A DNA stretch of 64,000 nucleotides from contig CAZIVO010000003.1 of the NCBI GenBank assembly GCA_964542765.1, forward strand, positions 1 through 64,000, in the 5' to 3' direction. The notes beneath the pieces were generated by a model. It saw only the letters and a list, made by a program, of their open reading frames with translations. It was not told where the DNA came from and made no database searches. Origin of the DNA: CAZIVO01 sp964542765 (GTDB lineage: Bacteria > Planctomycetota > UBA1135 > UBA2386). The translations under genes and the position numbers were made by a program. Below, one piece after another: positions 1 to 8,390 of the stretch. Position 1 is the stretch's first letter. Every line of letters begins with the position of its first letter.

Positions 1-467
1 CTCTCCTTGAGGACGCGCAGCATGGCGATCTCGTCGCAGCGGTTGAACTTCGGACAGTTCAGGCAGTCCGAGAAGACCTTGTGGGGGAGGTCGCCGTGCT
101 CGACGATCGCAAAGTCCATCTTTTCGAAGAAGCCGGGCACGTAGGTGAAGGCGAAGATCCTGGCCAACTCGAGTTCGAGGGCATCTTTGATGAGCCACTC
201 GAGCATTCTCTTGCCGATGCCCTTGCCCTGGGCCTTTGGTTCGACCGCGATCGAGCGGACCTCGGCAAGGTCGGACCAGACGACGTGGAGTGCTCCGCAG
301 CCTGCGAACTCTCCCTCGACCTCGGCGACGACGAAATCACGGATATTCTCGACGATGGCGACCGGTGAGCGGGGCAGCATGATCTGCTGGGCAGCGAGAT
401 CATTGACCAGGGTCAGGATGCGATCGGCATCATGGGCCTTGGCCTTGCGAACGGTGGTGGTGGTCAT
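1..467 (-). CDS. GNAT acetyltransferase, probable short-type N-acetylglutamate synthase (partial)
   Basis: I translated this strand by hand from the ATG at 467; the frame stays open to the left window edge, so the C-terminus is missing (155 codons seen). It has the acetyl-CoA loop QGKGIG after VRSIAVEPKA, and a later CxxCxxxxxCDEIAM stretch typical of the short N-acetylglutamate synthases, the kind fused to ArgH in some gamma-proteobacteria. It would make N-acetylglutamate, the first step of arginine synthesis, in the cytoplasm. The ATG overlaps the argH stop by four bases (ATGA), so it is the eighth gene of the arginine operon. The motif only shows a GNAT enzyme; the glutamate specificity is inferred from the operon and the Cys motif. 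Confidence 0.85.
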   Translation of the reverse strand, partial: MTTTTVRKAKAHDADRILTLVNDLAAQQIMLPRSPVAIVENIRDFVVAEVEGEFAGCGALHVVWSDLAEVRSIAVEPKAQGKGIGKRMLEWLIKDALELELARIFAFTYVPGFFEKMDFAIVEHGDLPHKVFSDCLNCPKFNRCDEIAMLRVLKE

Positions 468-1846
468 GCTTGCAGCCTCTTCTGCCAGGACCGAACTTGT
501 TGACGGACTCGTGCCGGTGCGGTGCCGCCGATGACCTTGCGTCGGCCAAGGACCTTGTCGACCTTGAGTGCGGTCTTGAGGTTCATGGTGATTTCCGGGA
601 ACAGTGATCTTTGCTCGTCATCGGGCAAGTCTTCGATCTCGACGCCGAGTTCGAGAGCCCGGCGGACGGCCTGGCCGGCTCGCTCATGGGCATCGCGGAA
701 GGGGATTCCGGCCTGCACCAAAAGGTCTGCAAGATCGGTGGCATTGAGGTAGCCCTGTGAGGCGGCGGCGCGACAGCGCGCGGCATCGAAGGTGAGGGTC
801 GAGACCGCGGTCGCGGCCACGGTCAGGCAGGCCACCGTCGTGTTGATGGCGTCGAACAGCGGTTCCTTGTCCTCTTGCATGTCCTTGTTGTAGGCCAGCG
901 GCAGTCCCTTCATCGTCACCATCAGGCTTTGCAGAGCGCCGAAGGTGCGACCTGCCTTACCGCGAATGAGTTCCATGGCATCAGGGTTCTTCTTCTGCGG
1001 CATCAGGCTGCTGCCGGTCGCGACGGCGTCGGAGAAGATGGCAAAGCCGGCCTCGGCGCTGGCGAAGAAGATGTAGTCCTCGGCGAGCCGCGACAGGTGG
1101 AGCATGACCGTGCTGCAGCAGAAAGCGAACTCGAGCACGTGATCGCGATCGCTGACCGCGTCGAGGCTGTTGCGCGTCGGTCCGGCCGTGAAGCCGAGTT
1201 CCTTGGCCAGCGCGCGGCGATCGATCTTGAAGGCGCAGCCGGCCAGAGCAGCCGACCCGAGGGGGCAGCTATCCATCCGCGCGATCAGGTCGTGAAGACG
1301 ATCGCGATCGCGCTCGAGCATCTCGACGTAGGCCAGGGCGTGGTGTCCGACGGTGATCGGTTGTGCGCGCTGCAAATGGGTATAGCCAGGGATGGGAAGG
1401 TCTGCATGAGCTTCGGCGAGATCGACCAGCGCGGCCATCAAGGCGGTGGTGGCATCGAAGAAGTTCGCGGCTTCTGCGTGCAGCGTGAGCTTGAGATCGG
1501 TGGCGACCTGATCATTGCGCGAGCGCCCGGTATGGAGCTTTCGCGCCAGTTCACCGACTTTCTTGCCCAGTTCCTGCTCGACCCAGCTATGGATATCTTC
1601 GGCATCGGATTCGATGGTGAAAGGGTCGCCCTTGCCGATGTCGGCGAGCATTGCCTTCAATGCACGCGTCAGCTTCTTGACCTCGGCGGAGGTCAGGACA
1701 CCGGCTCCACCCAGGGCGCGCGCCCAGGCGATACTGCCGTGCAGATCTGCTACCAGCAGACGTACGTCGACACCGAGGCTCCGGTTGAAGTCCTCGAAGA
1801 AGGGGTCGAGCTTGCCCTCGAACCGGCCACCCCAGAGTTTGCTCAT
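464..1846 (-). CDS. argH: Argininosuccinate lyase
   Basis: Cleaves argininosuccinate to arginine and fumarate, the last step of arginine synthesis. The 460-residue length is normal for the family. The fumarase/aspartase superfamily signature GSSLMPQKKNP lies near residue 280, and the N-terminus MSKLWGGRFEGKLDPFFEDFN is a textbook ArgH start. The ATG overlaps the argG stop (ATGA at 1843-1846) and the stop overlaps the start of the acetyltransferase gene, which suggests translational coupling along the operon. Confidence 0.98.
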   Translation of the reverse strand: MSKLWGGRFEGKLDPFFEDFNRSLGVDVRLLVADLHGSIAWARALGGAGVLTSAEVKKLTRALKAMLADIGKGDPFTIESDAEDIHSWVEQELGKKVGELARKLHTGRSRNDQVATDLKLTLHAEAANFFDATTALMAALVDLAEAHADLPIPGYTHLQRAQPITVGHHALAYVEMLERDRDRLHDLIARMDSCPLGSAALAGCAFKIDRRALAKELGFTAGPTRNSLDAVSDRDHVLEFAFCCSTVMLHLSRLAEDYIFFASAEAGFAIFSDAVATGSSLMPQKKNPDAMELIRGKAGRTFGALQSLMVTMKGLPLAYNKDMQEDKEPLFDAINTTVACLTVAATAVSTLTFDAARCRAAASQGYLNATDLADLLVQAGIPFRDAHERAGQAVRRALELGVEIEDLPDDEQRSLFPEITMNLKTALKVDKVLGRRKVIGGTAPARVRQQVRSWQKRLQA

Positions 1847-3048
1847 CGGGTCCTCCCCTGCACCATTGCCGCGACCGTTCCCGGCAGGCCATAGAGCTTG
1901 ACGAAACCGCGGCTATCGGCGTGATCGAAGGTTGCGCTGTCGCCGAAGGTGGCGAGATCCTCGCGATACAGGGATTGTGGGCTGCGCACGGACAGGGCCG
2001 TGGCCTGACCCTTGAACAGCTTGATCTGCACCTCGCCGGTGGTGGTCTTGGTGGCCTCGGTGAAGAAGGCGTCGAGCGCTTCACGGAGTGGGTGGAACCA
2101 TCGGCCGGTGTAGACCATGTCCGTGTAGTCGGGCATCAGTCGCTCCATCTGGCGCAGCGTGTCACGTTCCAGGGTGAGAGCGCGCAGGGTCTGCAGGCCT
2201 TCGATGATGATCGTGCCGCCGGGCGTCTCGTAGATGCCGCGCGACTTCATTCCTACCAGACGATTCTCGGTGATGTCGACACGGCCGACGCCGTGGCGCC
2301 CACCGATCTCGTTGAGTTTCTCTACCAGTTCGACGGCACCGAGCGATTCGCCATCGATGGAGACGGGCACACCGGCCTCGTAGCCGATGGTGATGATCGC
2401 GGGATCATCAGGCGCATCTTCTGGGTTGACGGTCAGCATCCAGGCATCGTCGGGCGGTGAATTGGCCGGGTCTTCGAGTGCGCCACCTTCGTGGCTGATA
2501 TGCCACAGGTTGCGGTCGCGCGAGTAGATCTTCTCCTTGGTCGCAGCGATCTGGATGCCGTGGGCATCGGCATAATCGATGGCATCCTCGCGGCTCTGGA
2601 TCTCCCATTCGCGCCAGGGTGAGATGATCTGTAATGCTGGGTTCAATGCCATGTAGGCGAGTTCGAAGCGAACCTGGTCATTGCCGCGGCCGGTGCAGCC
2701 ATGGGCGACGACGCTCGCGCCGACCTCCTCGGCGTATTCGACTTGCCCCTTGGCCAGCACCGGTCGTGCCATGCTGGTGCCGAGGAGGTAGCGGCCCTCG
2801 TAGATGGCCAGCGAGCGCAGGCAGGGCCAGACATAGTCGACCAGGAATTCTTCGCGAAGGTCATCGACCTTGCAGGAGGCAGCGCCGGTGGCGTGAGCCT
2901 TCTCCTCGAGACCTTCGAGTTCGGATGCTCCCTGGCCGACATCGCCGGCGTAGCAGTGGACCTCGAGATCGTAGTGTTCCTTCAACCACGGAATGATGAT
3001 GGAGGTGTCCAGACCTCCCGAATATGCGAGGACAACTTTCTCTGTCAT
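1843..3048 (-). CDS. argG: Argininosuccinate synthase
   Basis: Joins citrulline and aspartate with ATP to give argininosuccinate. The 401-residue protein opens with the PP-loop-type nucleotide motif AYSGGLDTSI and carries GCTGRGNDQVRFE further in, both diagnostic of ArgG. A GGAGG ribosome site sits inside the last codons of argF, nine bases before the ATG; only three bases separate the argF stop from this start. Cytoplasmic. Confidence 0.98.
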   Translation of the reverse strand: MTEKVVLAYSGGLDTSIIIPWLKEHYDLEVHCYAGDVGQGASELEGLEEKAHATGAASCKVDDLREEFLVDYVWPCLRSLAIYEGRYLLGTSMARPVLAKGQVEYAEEVGASVVAHGCTGRGNDQVRFELAYMALNPALQIISPWREWEIQSREDAIDYADAHGIQIAATKEKIYSRDRNLWHISHEGGALEDPANSPPDDAWMLTVNPEDAPDDPAIITIGYEAGVPVSIDGESLGAVELVEKLNEIGGRHGVGRVDITENRLVGMKSRGIYETPGGTIIIEGLQTLRALTLERDTLRQMERLMPDYTDMVYTGRWFHPLREALDAFFTEATKTTTGEVQIKLFKGQATALSVRSPQSLYREDLATFGDSATFDHADSRGFVKLYGLPGTVAAMVQGRTR

Positions 3049-3051
3049 CTT

Positions 3052-3993
3052 TCACTTACCTCCCATGAGAAGGACCAGAATCGCTTTTTGTACGTGCAGG
3101 CGGTTTTCGGCGATGTCGTAGACGATCGATTGCGGGCCATCCATGACGGCCTTGGAAACCTCGTGGCCGCGGTGTGCGGGGAGGCAGTGCATGAAATAGG
3201 CTCCGTCGGCGGCGCGCGCCATCATCGCCTCGTCCACCTGATAGGTTTCGAAGATGGCCGAGCGTTCCTCGACCTCGTCTTCCTGGCCCATGCTGGCCCA
3301 GACGTCCGTGTAGACTGCATCTGCACCCTCGACGGCCTCGTCAGCATTGTTGGTGATATGGATCTCGCTGCCTGAATCCTGGCCCATGCGTATGGCTTCA
3401 CTGACGACCTTCGCATTTGGCTCGTAGCCTTCCGGCGAGCAGGTCGTGATGTGCGCGCCGAGCTTGGCGGCGGTATAGATCAGCGAATGGCAGGTATTGT
3501 TGCCATCGCCGACGTAGCACATGCGCTTGCCGCGGACGTCGGAGAACTTCTCCATCAGCGTGAAGAAGTCGGAGAGAGCCTGGCAGGGATGCAAGGAGTT
3601 GCTGAGTCCGTTGATGACCGGGATGCCGCAATTCTCGGCCAGTTCCACCAGGGCGCGATGCCTGAAGGTTCTGGCGACGATGCCGTGAACCCACCTCTCC
3701 AGATTCCGAGCGACGTCCTTGAGGGATTCGCGGCTGCCGACACGGGCATCGCGATGATCCATGAAGACGGCGCTGCCGCCGAGATCCTGCATGCCGATGT
3801 CGAAGGTGAAGCGGGTGCGCAGACTGTCCTTCTCGAAGATCATCGCCAGTTTGCGGCCGCGCAAGGTGTCGGTGTGGACCTCTCGCTCGGCCTTCAAGGT
3901 CTTGGCGGTGTCATAGATCTTGAGGATGTCGTCACGGCTCAGGTGTGCGACGCTGAGAAGATCCTTGTGGGGGAGTGAACCGAAGTCAGTCAT
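3052..3993 (-). CDS. argF: Ornithine carbamoyltransferase
   Basis: Transfers the carbamoyl group from carbamoyl phosphate to ornithine to make citrulline. I chose the ATG at 3993 (313 residues, MTDFGSLPHKD) because it overlaps the argD stop as ATGA and has AGGAG five bases upstream; a 19-residue longer form from 4050 would run into argD. Motifs seen are SLRTRF (carbamoyl-phosphate site; many homologues have STRTR here), HPCQALSD and HCLPAHRG. The last two favour true ornithine carbamoyltransferase over the acetylornithine and succinylornithine variants, although SLRTR is also found in those. Confidence 0.95.
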   Translation of the reverse strand: MTDFGSLPHKDLLSVAHLSRDDILKIYDTAKTLKAEREVHTDTLRGRKLAMIFEKDSLRTRFTFDIGMQDLGGSAVFMDHRDARVGSRESLKDVARNLERWVHGIVARTFRHRALVELAENCGIPVINGLSNSLHPCQALSDFFTLMEKFSDVRGKRMCYVGDGNNTCHSLIYTAAKLGAHITTCSPEGYEPNAKVVSEAIRMGQDSGSEIHITNNADEAVEGADAVYTDVWASMGQEDEVEERSAIFETYQVDEAMMARAADGAYFMHCLPAHRGHEVSKAVMDGPQSIVYDIAENRLHVQKAILVLLMGGK

Positions 3994-5171
3994 TGTGGCT
4001 CCTGCGAGGTGATGATCGAACTCAGGCTCGCATGTAGAACATCGAGGCACTGGTCGATCTGCTCGGCGGTCACGACATAGGGGGGAAGGAAACGCACCAC
4101 GTCGCCCGCGGTGCAGTTGGTGAGGATGCCATTCTCGTAAAGCATCTGCTGGAGCGCCGGCGCGTCGTGATGCAGGCGCACTGCCTGCATGAGTCCGCGA
4201 CCGCGCAATTCGGCGATGATGTTGAATTCGCTGGCCAGACTCTGGAGCCCTTCGCTCAGTTGATTTCCGCGTTCGACCACGGCGGCCTGCAGGCTGTTTT
4301 TCAGGGCCGTCAAGAAGACCTGGGCGGCACAGCAGGCCAGTGGGCCACCACCGAAGGTGGAGCCATGATCGCCGGGCACGAGGGTCTCGGCGAGTTCTTC
4401 GCGCACCACCGTTGCGCCCATCGGCAGGCCGCAGGCGAGAGGTTTGGCCAGGGTTGCGATGTCGGGCTTGATCCCCGCATGGTCACCGGCGAGAAAGGTG
4501 CCGGTCCGGCCGCTGCCGCACTGGACCTCGTCGTGGATCAGCACCGTACCTGTCTGGTCGCAGAGCTTGCGGGCCGCTTGCAGGTAATCGATTCCCATCT
4601 CCTTGATGCCTGCTTCGCCCTGAATGGGTTCGATCAGAAGGCCGGCGGGATTCGAGGCCAGGGCTTCTTCGAGGGCTTGTTGATCTCCTGCCGGCACGAA
4701 CTGCACGCCTTCGATCAGGGGCTCGAAGGGAGCGCGGTAGGCGGGCGTGTGGGTGACCGAGAGGGCGCCCATGGTGCGCCCATGGAAGCTGTGTTCCAGC
4801 GCGACGAAGCCGGTTCGTTCGTCATTGTTCTGGTTGCGTTGGTGCTTGCGGGCAATCTTCAGCGCGCATTCGATAGCCTCGGCACCGCTGTTGCTGAAGA
4901 AGACCGAGTGCAAGCCGGACAGTTCGGCAATCAATGCGGCGACTGGTTCGGTGTAGGAATGACGGAGCAGGTTGCTCGTGTGCAGGACCTTGCCAACCTG
5001 ATCGCGCAGCGCCGAGGTCAATTCGGGGTGTGCGTGACCGAGCGCGGAGACGGCGATGCCGCCGAGGAAGTCGAGATACTCACGTCCGGACGCGTCACGC
5101 ACGATCGCGCCGCTGCCATCGACGAAGACCTCCTGTGTGCGCAGGTAGGTGCGGATCACGTGTTCATCCAT
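3990..5171 (-). CDS. argD: Acetylornithine aminotransferase
   Basis: PLP-dependent class III aminotransferase converting N-acetylglutamate semialdehyde to N-acetylornithine. From the ATG at 5171 (MDEHVIRTYLRTQEVF) it is 393 residues, the usual size; this start overlaps the argB stop by eight bases, whereas a 45-residue longer reading from 5306 would add a basic tail with no family counterpart. Visible landmarks are HTSNLLRH, SNSGAEAIECALK, LIEPIQGEAG, IHDEVQCGSGRTG and the Lys of ATLAKPLACG, the expected Schiff-base lysine. Succinyl-ornithine or 4-aminobutyrate aminotransferase is less likely given the operon. Confidence 0.95.
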   Translation of the reverse strand: MDEHVIRTYLRTQEVFVDGSGAIVRDASGREYLDFLGGIAVSALGHAHPELTSALRDQVGKVLHTSNLLRHSYTEPVAALIAELSGLHSVFFSNSGAEAIECALKIARKHQRNQNNDERTGFVALEHSFHGRTMGALSVTHTPAYRAPFEPLIEGVQFVPAGDQQALEEALASNPAGLLIEPIQGEAGIKEMGIDYLQAARKLCDQTGTVLIHDEVQCGSGRTGTFLAGDHAGIKPDIATLAKPLACGLPMGATVVREELAETLVPGDHGSTFGGGPLACCAAQVFLTALKNSLQAAVVERGNQLSEGLQSLASEFNIIAELRGRGLMQAVRLHHDAPALQQMLYENGILTNCTAGDVVRFLPPYVVTAEQIDQCLDVLHASLSSIITSQEPQ

Positions 5172-5982
5172 CGAGAGCCCCTCCATCGAGACAGAAAAGT
5201 GTCCCGACCTCGGGGTCGAGGCCGTCGAGTACCGATGTCGCTCCCCCGGCCGGTGCGATCTTGACCTGAGCGTCCGGGTTCTGTTCGAGTGCTGACAGGG
5301 CGGCATCGACCTTCGGGATCATGCCGCCGTGGATGACTCCGCCCTGCTTGAGTGACTCGCATTGCTCGGGTGTGATGCGGGGCAGGATCGCACCCGCATG
5401 ATCGAGAACTCCAGGGACGTCGGTCAAGAACAGCAGGGTCGTGGCGCCGAGCGCGCGCGCCAGGGGTCCGGCACCCATGTCGGCATTGATGTTGTAGAAG
5501 TGTGATCGATCACCTTGCTCATCGTCTGCCAGTGGCGCGACCGTCGCCAGGACCGGCGTGTAGCCCTGGCCGAGCAAGAGATCGACCAGGTCGCTCGAAC
5601 TCGTGTGAACCGAGCCGACGAAGCCGAGGTCCTTACCATCCGGGCTGTACCGGGCGGCGCGGAAGGTCGATCCATCTGCGCCGGTCAGGCCGACAGCTCC
5701 GACCCCTGCGGATTCGAGGCTGGCGACCAGCAGGCGGTTCACGAGTCCGCCCAGGACCATGACCACGGCTTGAGCAGTTTCGGCATCGGTGATCCGTAGC
5801 CCGTCGTGGTAACGGCTTTCGATCCCGAGGCGACCGGTCAGTTCGCGAATCTGATTGCCGCCGCCGTGGACGACGATGATCTCGTGGCCGGATTCTCGCG
5901 CTGTTGCGATCGAACACGCCAGTTGCTGGCGTGCATGATCATCTTCGAGGGCAGCACCGCCGATCTTGACCAGAAGCCTCAT
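5164..5982 (-). CDS. argB: Acetylglutamate kinase
   Basis: Phosphorylates N-acetylglutamate. The 272-residue protein starts almost directly with the nucleotide/phosphate motif VKIGGAALED and then IIVVHGGGNQI, as in amino-acid kinase family members. It lacks the extra N-terminal helix that arginine-inhibited hexameric enzymes use, so it is probably the arginine-insensitive type (inference); control would then rest on ArgR and possibly the synthase. It overlaps argC by four bases. Confidence 0.95.
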   Translation of the reverse strand: MRLLVKIGGAALEDDHARQQLACSIATARESGHEIIVVHGGGNQIRELTGRLGIESRYHDGLRITDAETAQAVVMVLGGLVNRLLVASLESAGVGAVGLTGADGSTFRAARYSPDGKDLGFVGSVHTSSSDLVDLLLGQGYTPVLATVAPLADDEQGDRSHFYNINADMGAGPLARALGATTLLFLTDVPGVLDHAGAILPRITPEQCESLKQGGVIHGGMIPKVDAALSALEQNPDAQVKIAPAGGATSVLDGLDPEVGTLFCLDGGALDG

Positions 5983-6968
5983 GAGTCAGCGAGTCCCGTG
6001 GCCTCATCGAGACCCAGCATGAGGTTCATATTCTGTATCGCCTGGCCGGCGGCTCCCTTCACCAGATTGTCGATCGCGGACACGACCACGATCTGATCTT
6101 GCACGCTCGCGACTCCGATATCGCAGCAGTTGGTGTGCTGGACCCGGTCGAGTTCGGGTAACCCGGTGTCGTAGACGCGAATGAAGGGTTCCATCGCGTA
6201 GGAAGCGTCGAGGCACTCGACGATCTCGCCGGTGGTGATGCCGTCGACAGGGGTCAGGTAGAGGGTGGTCAGGATGCCCCGGAACACCGGCAGGAGGTGG
6301 GGGACGAAGCGGATGCGATCGGTGCCGGCAGCCTGCCAGATCTCGGGAGTGTGGCGATGCGTGCCGACGCCGTAGGCGAGGAAGTTTTCGTGCACGCTGC
6401 CGAAGATCGAGCGAGCGGTAGGTTTCTTGCCGGCGCCCGACACGCCGCTCTTGCTGTCGGCGATGATCGGCGTGTCGTCGGCGATCAGACCGGCAGCCAG
6501 AAGCGGTAGCAGCGGCAGCAGGATGGAGGTGGGATAGCAGCCCGGATTCGCCACCAGGCGGGCGGCTGCGACCTGTGCGCGGGCGTGCTCGGTGAGGCCG
6601 TAGACCGCCTCCTCGAGGAGTTCGGGGCAGGGATGTGCCAGACCGTAGGTCTGCTCGTAGAGATCCTTGTCTTCGAGGCGGAAGTCGGCGGAGAGGTCGA
6701 CCACCTTGCAGTTTTTCGTCAGCGCCGTGGCGGCGAGGGTGGCGGAAGCGCCATGTGGAGCACACAGGAAGACACCGTCGATGCCTGCGAGGCTGTCGAG
6801 GTCGAGCGGCGAGATCGCGATGTCGATCGGCAGGTCTGGCAGTGGCGGATCGCTATCCGGCCTGGCGGTCATCATCGACTCGACCTGGATGTCGGGATGG
6901 CGTTCCAGGATGCGGGCGACTTCCTTGCCCGTGTAGCCGCTGGCTCCGATGATCGCGACGCGTTTCAT
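5979..6968 (-). CDS. argC: N-acetyl-gamma-glutamyl-phosphate reductase
   Basis: NADPH-dependent reduction of acetylglutamyl phosphate to the semialdehyde. The 329-residue protein has the Rossmann start IIGASGYTGKEVARIL and the active-site cysteine in ANPGCYPTS. A catalytic histidine region (HRHTPEI) follows around residue 205. Overlaps argR by four bases (ATGA) and argB by four bases. Confidence 0.97.
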   Translation of the reverse strand: MKRVAIIGASGYTGKEVARILERHPDIQVESMMTARPDSDPPLPDLPIDIAISPLDLDSLAGIDGVFLCAPHGASATLAATALTKNCKVVDLSADFRLEDKDLYEQTYGLAHPCPELLEEAVYGLTEHARAQVAAARLVANPGCYPTSILLPLLPLLAAGLIADDTPIIADSKSGVSGAGKKPTARSIFGSVHENFLAYGVGTHRHTPEIWQAAGTDRIRFVPHLLPVFRGILTTLYLTPVDGITTGEIVECLDASYAMEPFIRVYDTGLPELDRVQHTNCCDIGVASVQDQIVVVSAIDNLVKGAAGQAIQNMNLMLGLDEATGLADS

Positions 6969-7417
6969 GGCCCATCTCCCTTCATCTCGAGTAGCTTGCG
7001 ACCGAGCTTGCGTGCGCTCGGCGCGTCCTTGCAGATGACCAGGATGGTGTCATCGCCCGCGAGCGTGCCCATCGATTCGGCCAAGGGAGCTTGATCGATG
7101 GCCAGGGCCAGGGGTGAGGCGCCGCCGGGAGGCGTGCGCAGCACCAGTTGATTCTGGGCGGCACTGGCGGACTCCAGCCACTCCCGGATGCTGTGTACAA
7201 GGTCGAAGGAGGGGTCTCCGACCGGGCGATCTTCGGGCAGTTCGTAGCCCGAAGGTCCCTTGCGGACCCCGAGGTCGCGCAAATCCCGCGACAGGGTCGC
7301 TTGATTGGCTTTCAGACCGAGCTTGGCGAGGTGACGCTGGAGCTCCGCCTGACTCCGGATCCGCTGCTTGCGGACCAGGGCGACGATGTCTCGACGGCGG
7401 TCTTCCCGGGTATGCAT
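6965..7417 (-). CDS. argR: Arginine repressor ArgR
   Basis: 150-residue transcription factor, normal length. The N-terminal winged helix reads QRIRSQAELQRHLAKLG and then ANQATLSRDLRDLGV, the recognition-helix region of ArgR; the C-terminal oligomerisation and arginine-binding half includes GTLAGDDTILVICKD. It is the first gene of the operon it should repress. Its ATG (7417-7415) lies inside one of two identical ARG-box palindromes, so binding would block both transcription and access to the start codon. I see no Shine-Dalgarno sequence; the leader would be only about 10-20 bases. Confidence 0.95.
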   Translation of the reverse strand: MHTREDRRRDIVALVRKQRIRSQAELQRHLAKLGLKANQATLSRDLRDLGVRKGPSGYELPEDRPVGDPSFDLVHSIREWLESASAAQNQLVLRTPPGGASPLALAIDQAPLAESMGTLAGDDTILVICKDAPSARKLGRKLLEMKGDGP

Positions 7418-7425
7418 AATTATGC
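7414..7425. promoter_or_regulatory. ARG box, proximal
   Basis: Perfect 12-base palindrome GCATAATTATGC. It resembles the core of the ARG box (TGAAT...ATTCA type, A/T centre). It contains the argR start codon. Its centre is 20 bases from that of the identical distal copy, close to two turns of DNA, the arrangement an ArgR hexamer binds. Confidence 0.85.
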
Positions 7426-7433
7426 CTATAATC

Positions 7434-7445
7434 GCATAATTATGC
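7434..7445. promoter_or_regulatory. ARG box, distal
   Basis: Second exact copy of GCATAATTATGC. The -10-like hexamer CATAAT of the argR promoter lies inside it, so ArgR binding would exclude RNA polymerase. Confidence 0.85.
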
Positions 7446-7465
7446 TAATGCGATGTTGCCGTCAA
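7439..7465 (-). promoter_or_regulatory. Promoter of the arginine operon
   Basis: On the minus strand TTGACG (7465-7460) is followed after 15-16 bases by CATAAT/ATAATT (7444-7439). Transcription would start near 7430, giving a very short leader. The -35 is good; the spacing is somewhat short, so the exact -10 is uncertain. Confidence 0.6.
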
Positions 7466-7535
7466 GGGCCTGGGAGGAAAAATCTTCGCTCCTTTGCCCG
7501 GCTGCGCGAGCCTCCGGCTGCCGATGTTCTGCTGG

Positions 7536-8231
7536 TCAGTCCCGGTTGAGATTGACGAGCATCATCACCACGTACTGGAAGAGGATGATCAGGCTCACGA
7601 AGAGTTCGATCGCCGCTCGCACGTGGGCGGTTGTCGGATAGTGGTGCAGAACCCGGCTGGTGTCATAGAGGACCATGCCCGAGAAGATCAGCACGCCCAG
7701 CACCGAGAACCACAGACCGAGGTCGAAGCCGAACAGCCAACCGGCGAGCAGACAGCCCAGCAGGGCCATGCAGCCGATCGAGCAGATGCCGCCGATGAAG
7801 GAGAAGTCCTTACCGCTGATGAAGACGTAGCCGGTCAGGCCGGTGAAGACCAGGGCAGTGACCATGGAGGCCTGGCTGAGCACACCCTCCATCTGGGCCG
7901 CAAAGAGGACGAGCGGAGCCAGAAGAAGCCCGAAGAGGAAGACATAGGCGAAGTAGGCGATCAAGTTGATTGGCGTCTTCGAGGCCAGCGCGCGCACGGC
8001 GTAGCCCCCGCCCATGATGACCAGCATGCAGCCGATCCAGCCCATGGACCAGAGACCTCGGGCCATGCTGGCGACCACAGGCACGCTGCCGGCGGCCCAC
8101 AGGGTCGCCGCGAAGGCGAGGATGCCGGCCAGCAAGAGGGAATAGGTTCGCTGCAAGAAGGCCGCTTTTTCGGCGACCGGCGCATCCATCGCAGCCACGT
8201 CCTGGAAAGCGTGAGAATTCATCTGACTCAT
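7536..8231 (-). CDS. Bax inhibitor-1 / YccA family membrane protein
   Basis: 231 residues with a short polar N-terminus followed by seven hydrophobic segments, the BI-1 (UPF0005) fold of inner-membrane proteins, some of which leak calcium or interact with FtsH. The family-type N-terminal stretch AFLQRTYSLLLAGIL and the late GMVLYDTSRVLHHYP fit BI-1. GGAGGGG lies seven bases before the ATG. Transcribed alone, away from the peptidase gene at 8391. A specific role cannot be read from the sequence. Confidence 0.9.
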   Translation of the reverse strand: MSQMNSHAFQDVAAMDAPVAEKAAFLQRTYSLLLAGILAFAATLWAAGSVPVVASMARGLWSMGWIGCMLVIMGGGYAVRALASKTPINLIAYFAYVFLFGLLLAPLVLFAAQMEGVLSQASMVTALVFTGLTGYVFISGKDFSFIGGICSIGCMALLGCLLAGWLFGFDLGLWFSVLGVLIFSGMVLYDTSRVLHHYPTTAHVRAAIELFVSLIILFQYVVMMLVNLNRD

Positions 8232-8390
8232 ATCTACCCCTCCATTTAGTGGGTTAGGTTCTCGTTGTTACAGGATAGGTCTTCATCGGGGGAAGTCCAT
8301 CTCCGGCACCGTTCATCTCGATTGTACGGTGCGGACCAGGGAATTAGCCCCGATCTCGCGCCAGTCTGCTCGAGACCGTAGAACTTGGAC

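Noticed and set aside
3052..3993. Acetylornithine or succinylornithine carbamoyltransferase instead of ArgF
   Set aside because: SLRTR would allow it, but HPCQ and HCLPAHRG fit ornithine carbamoyltransferase better.
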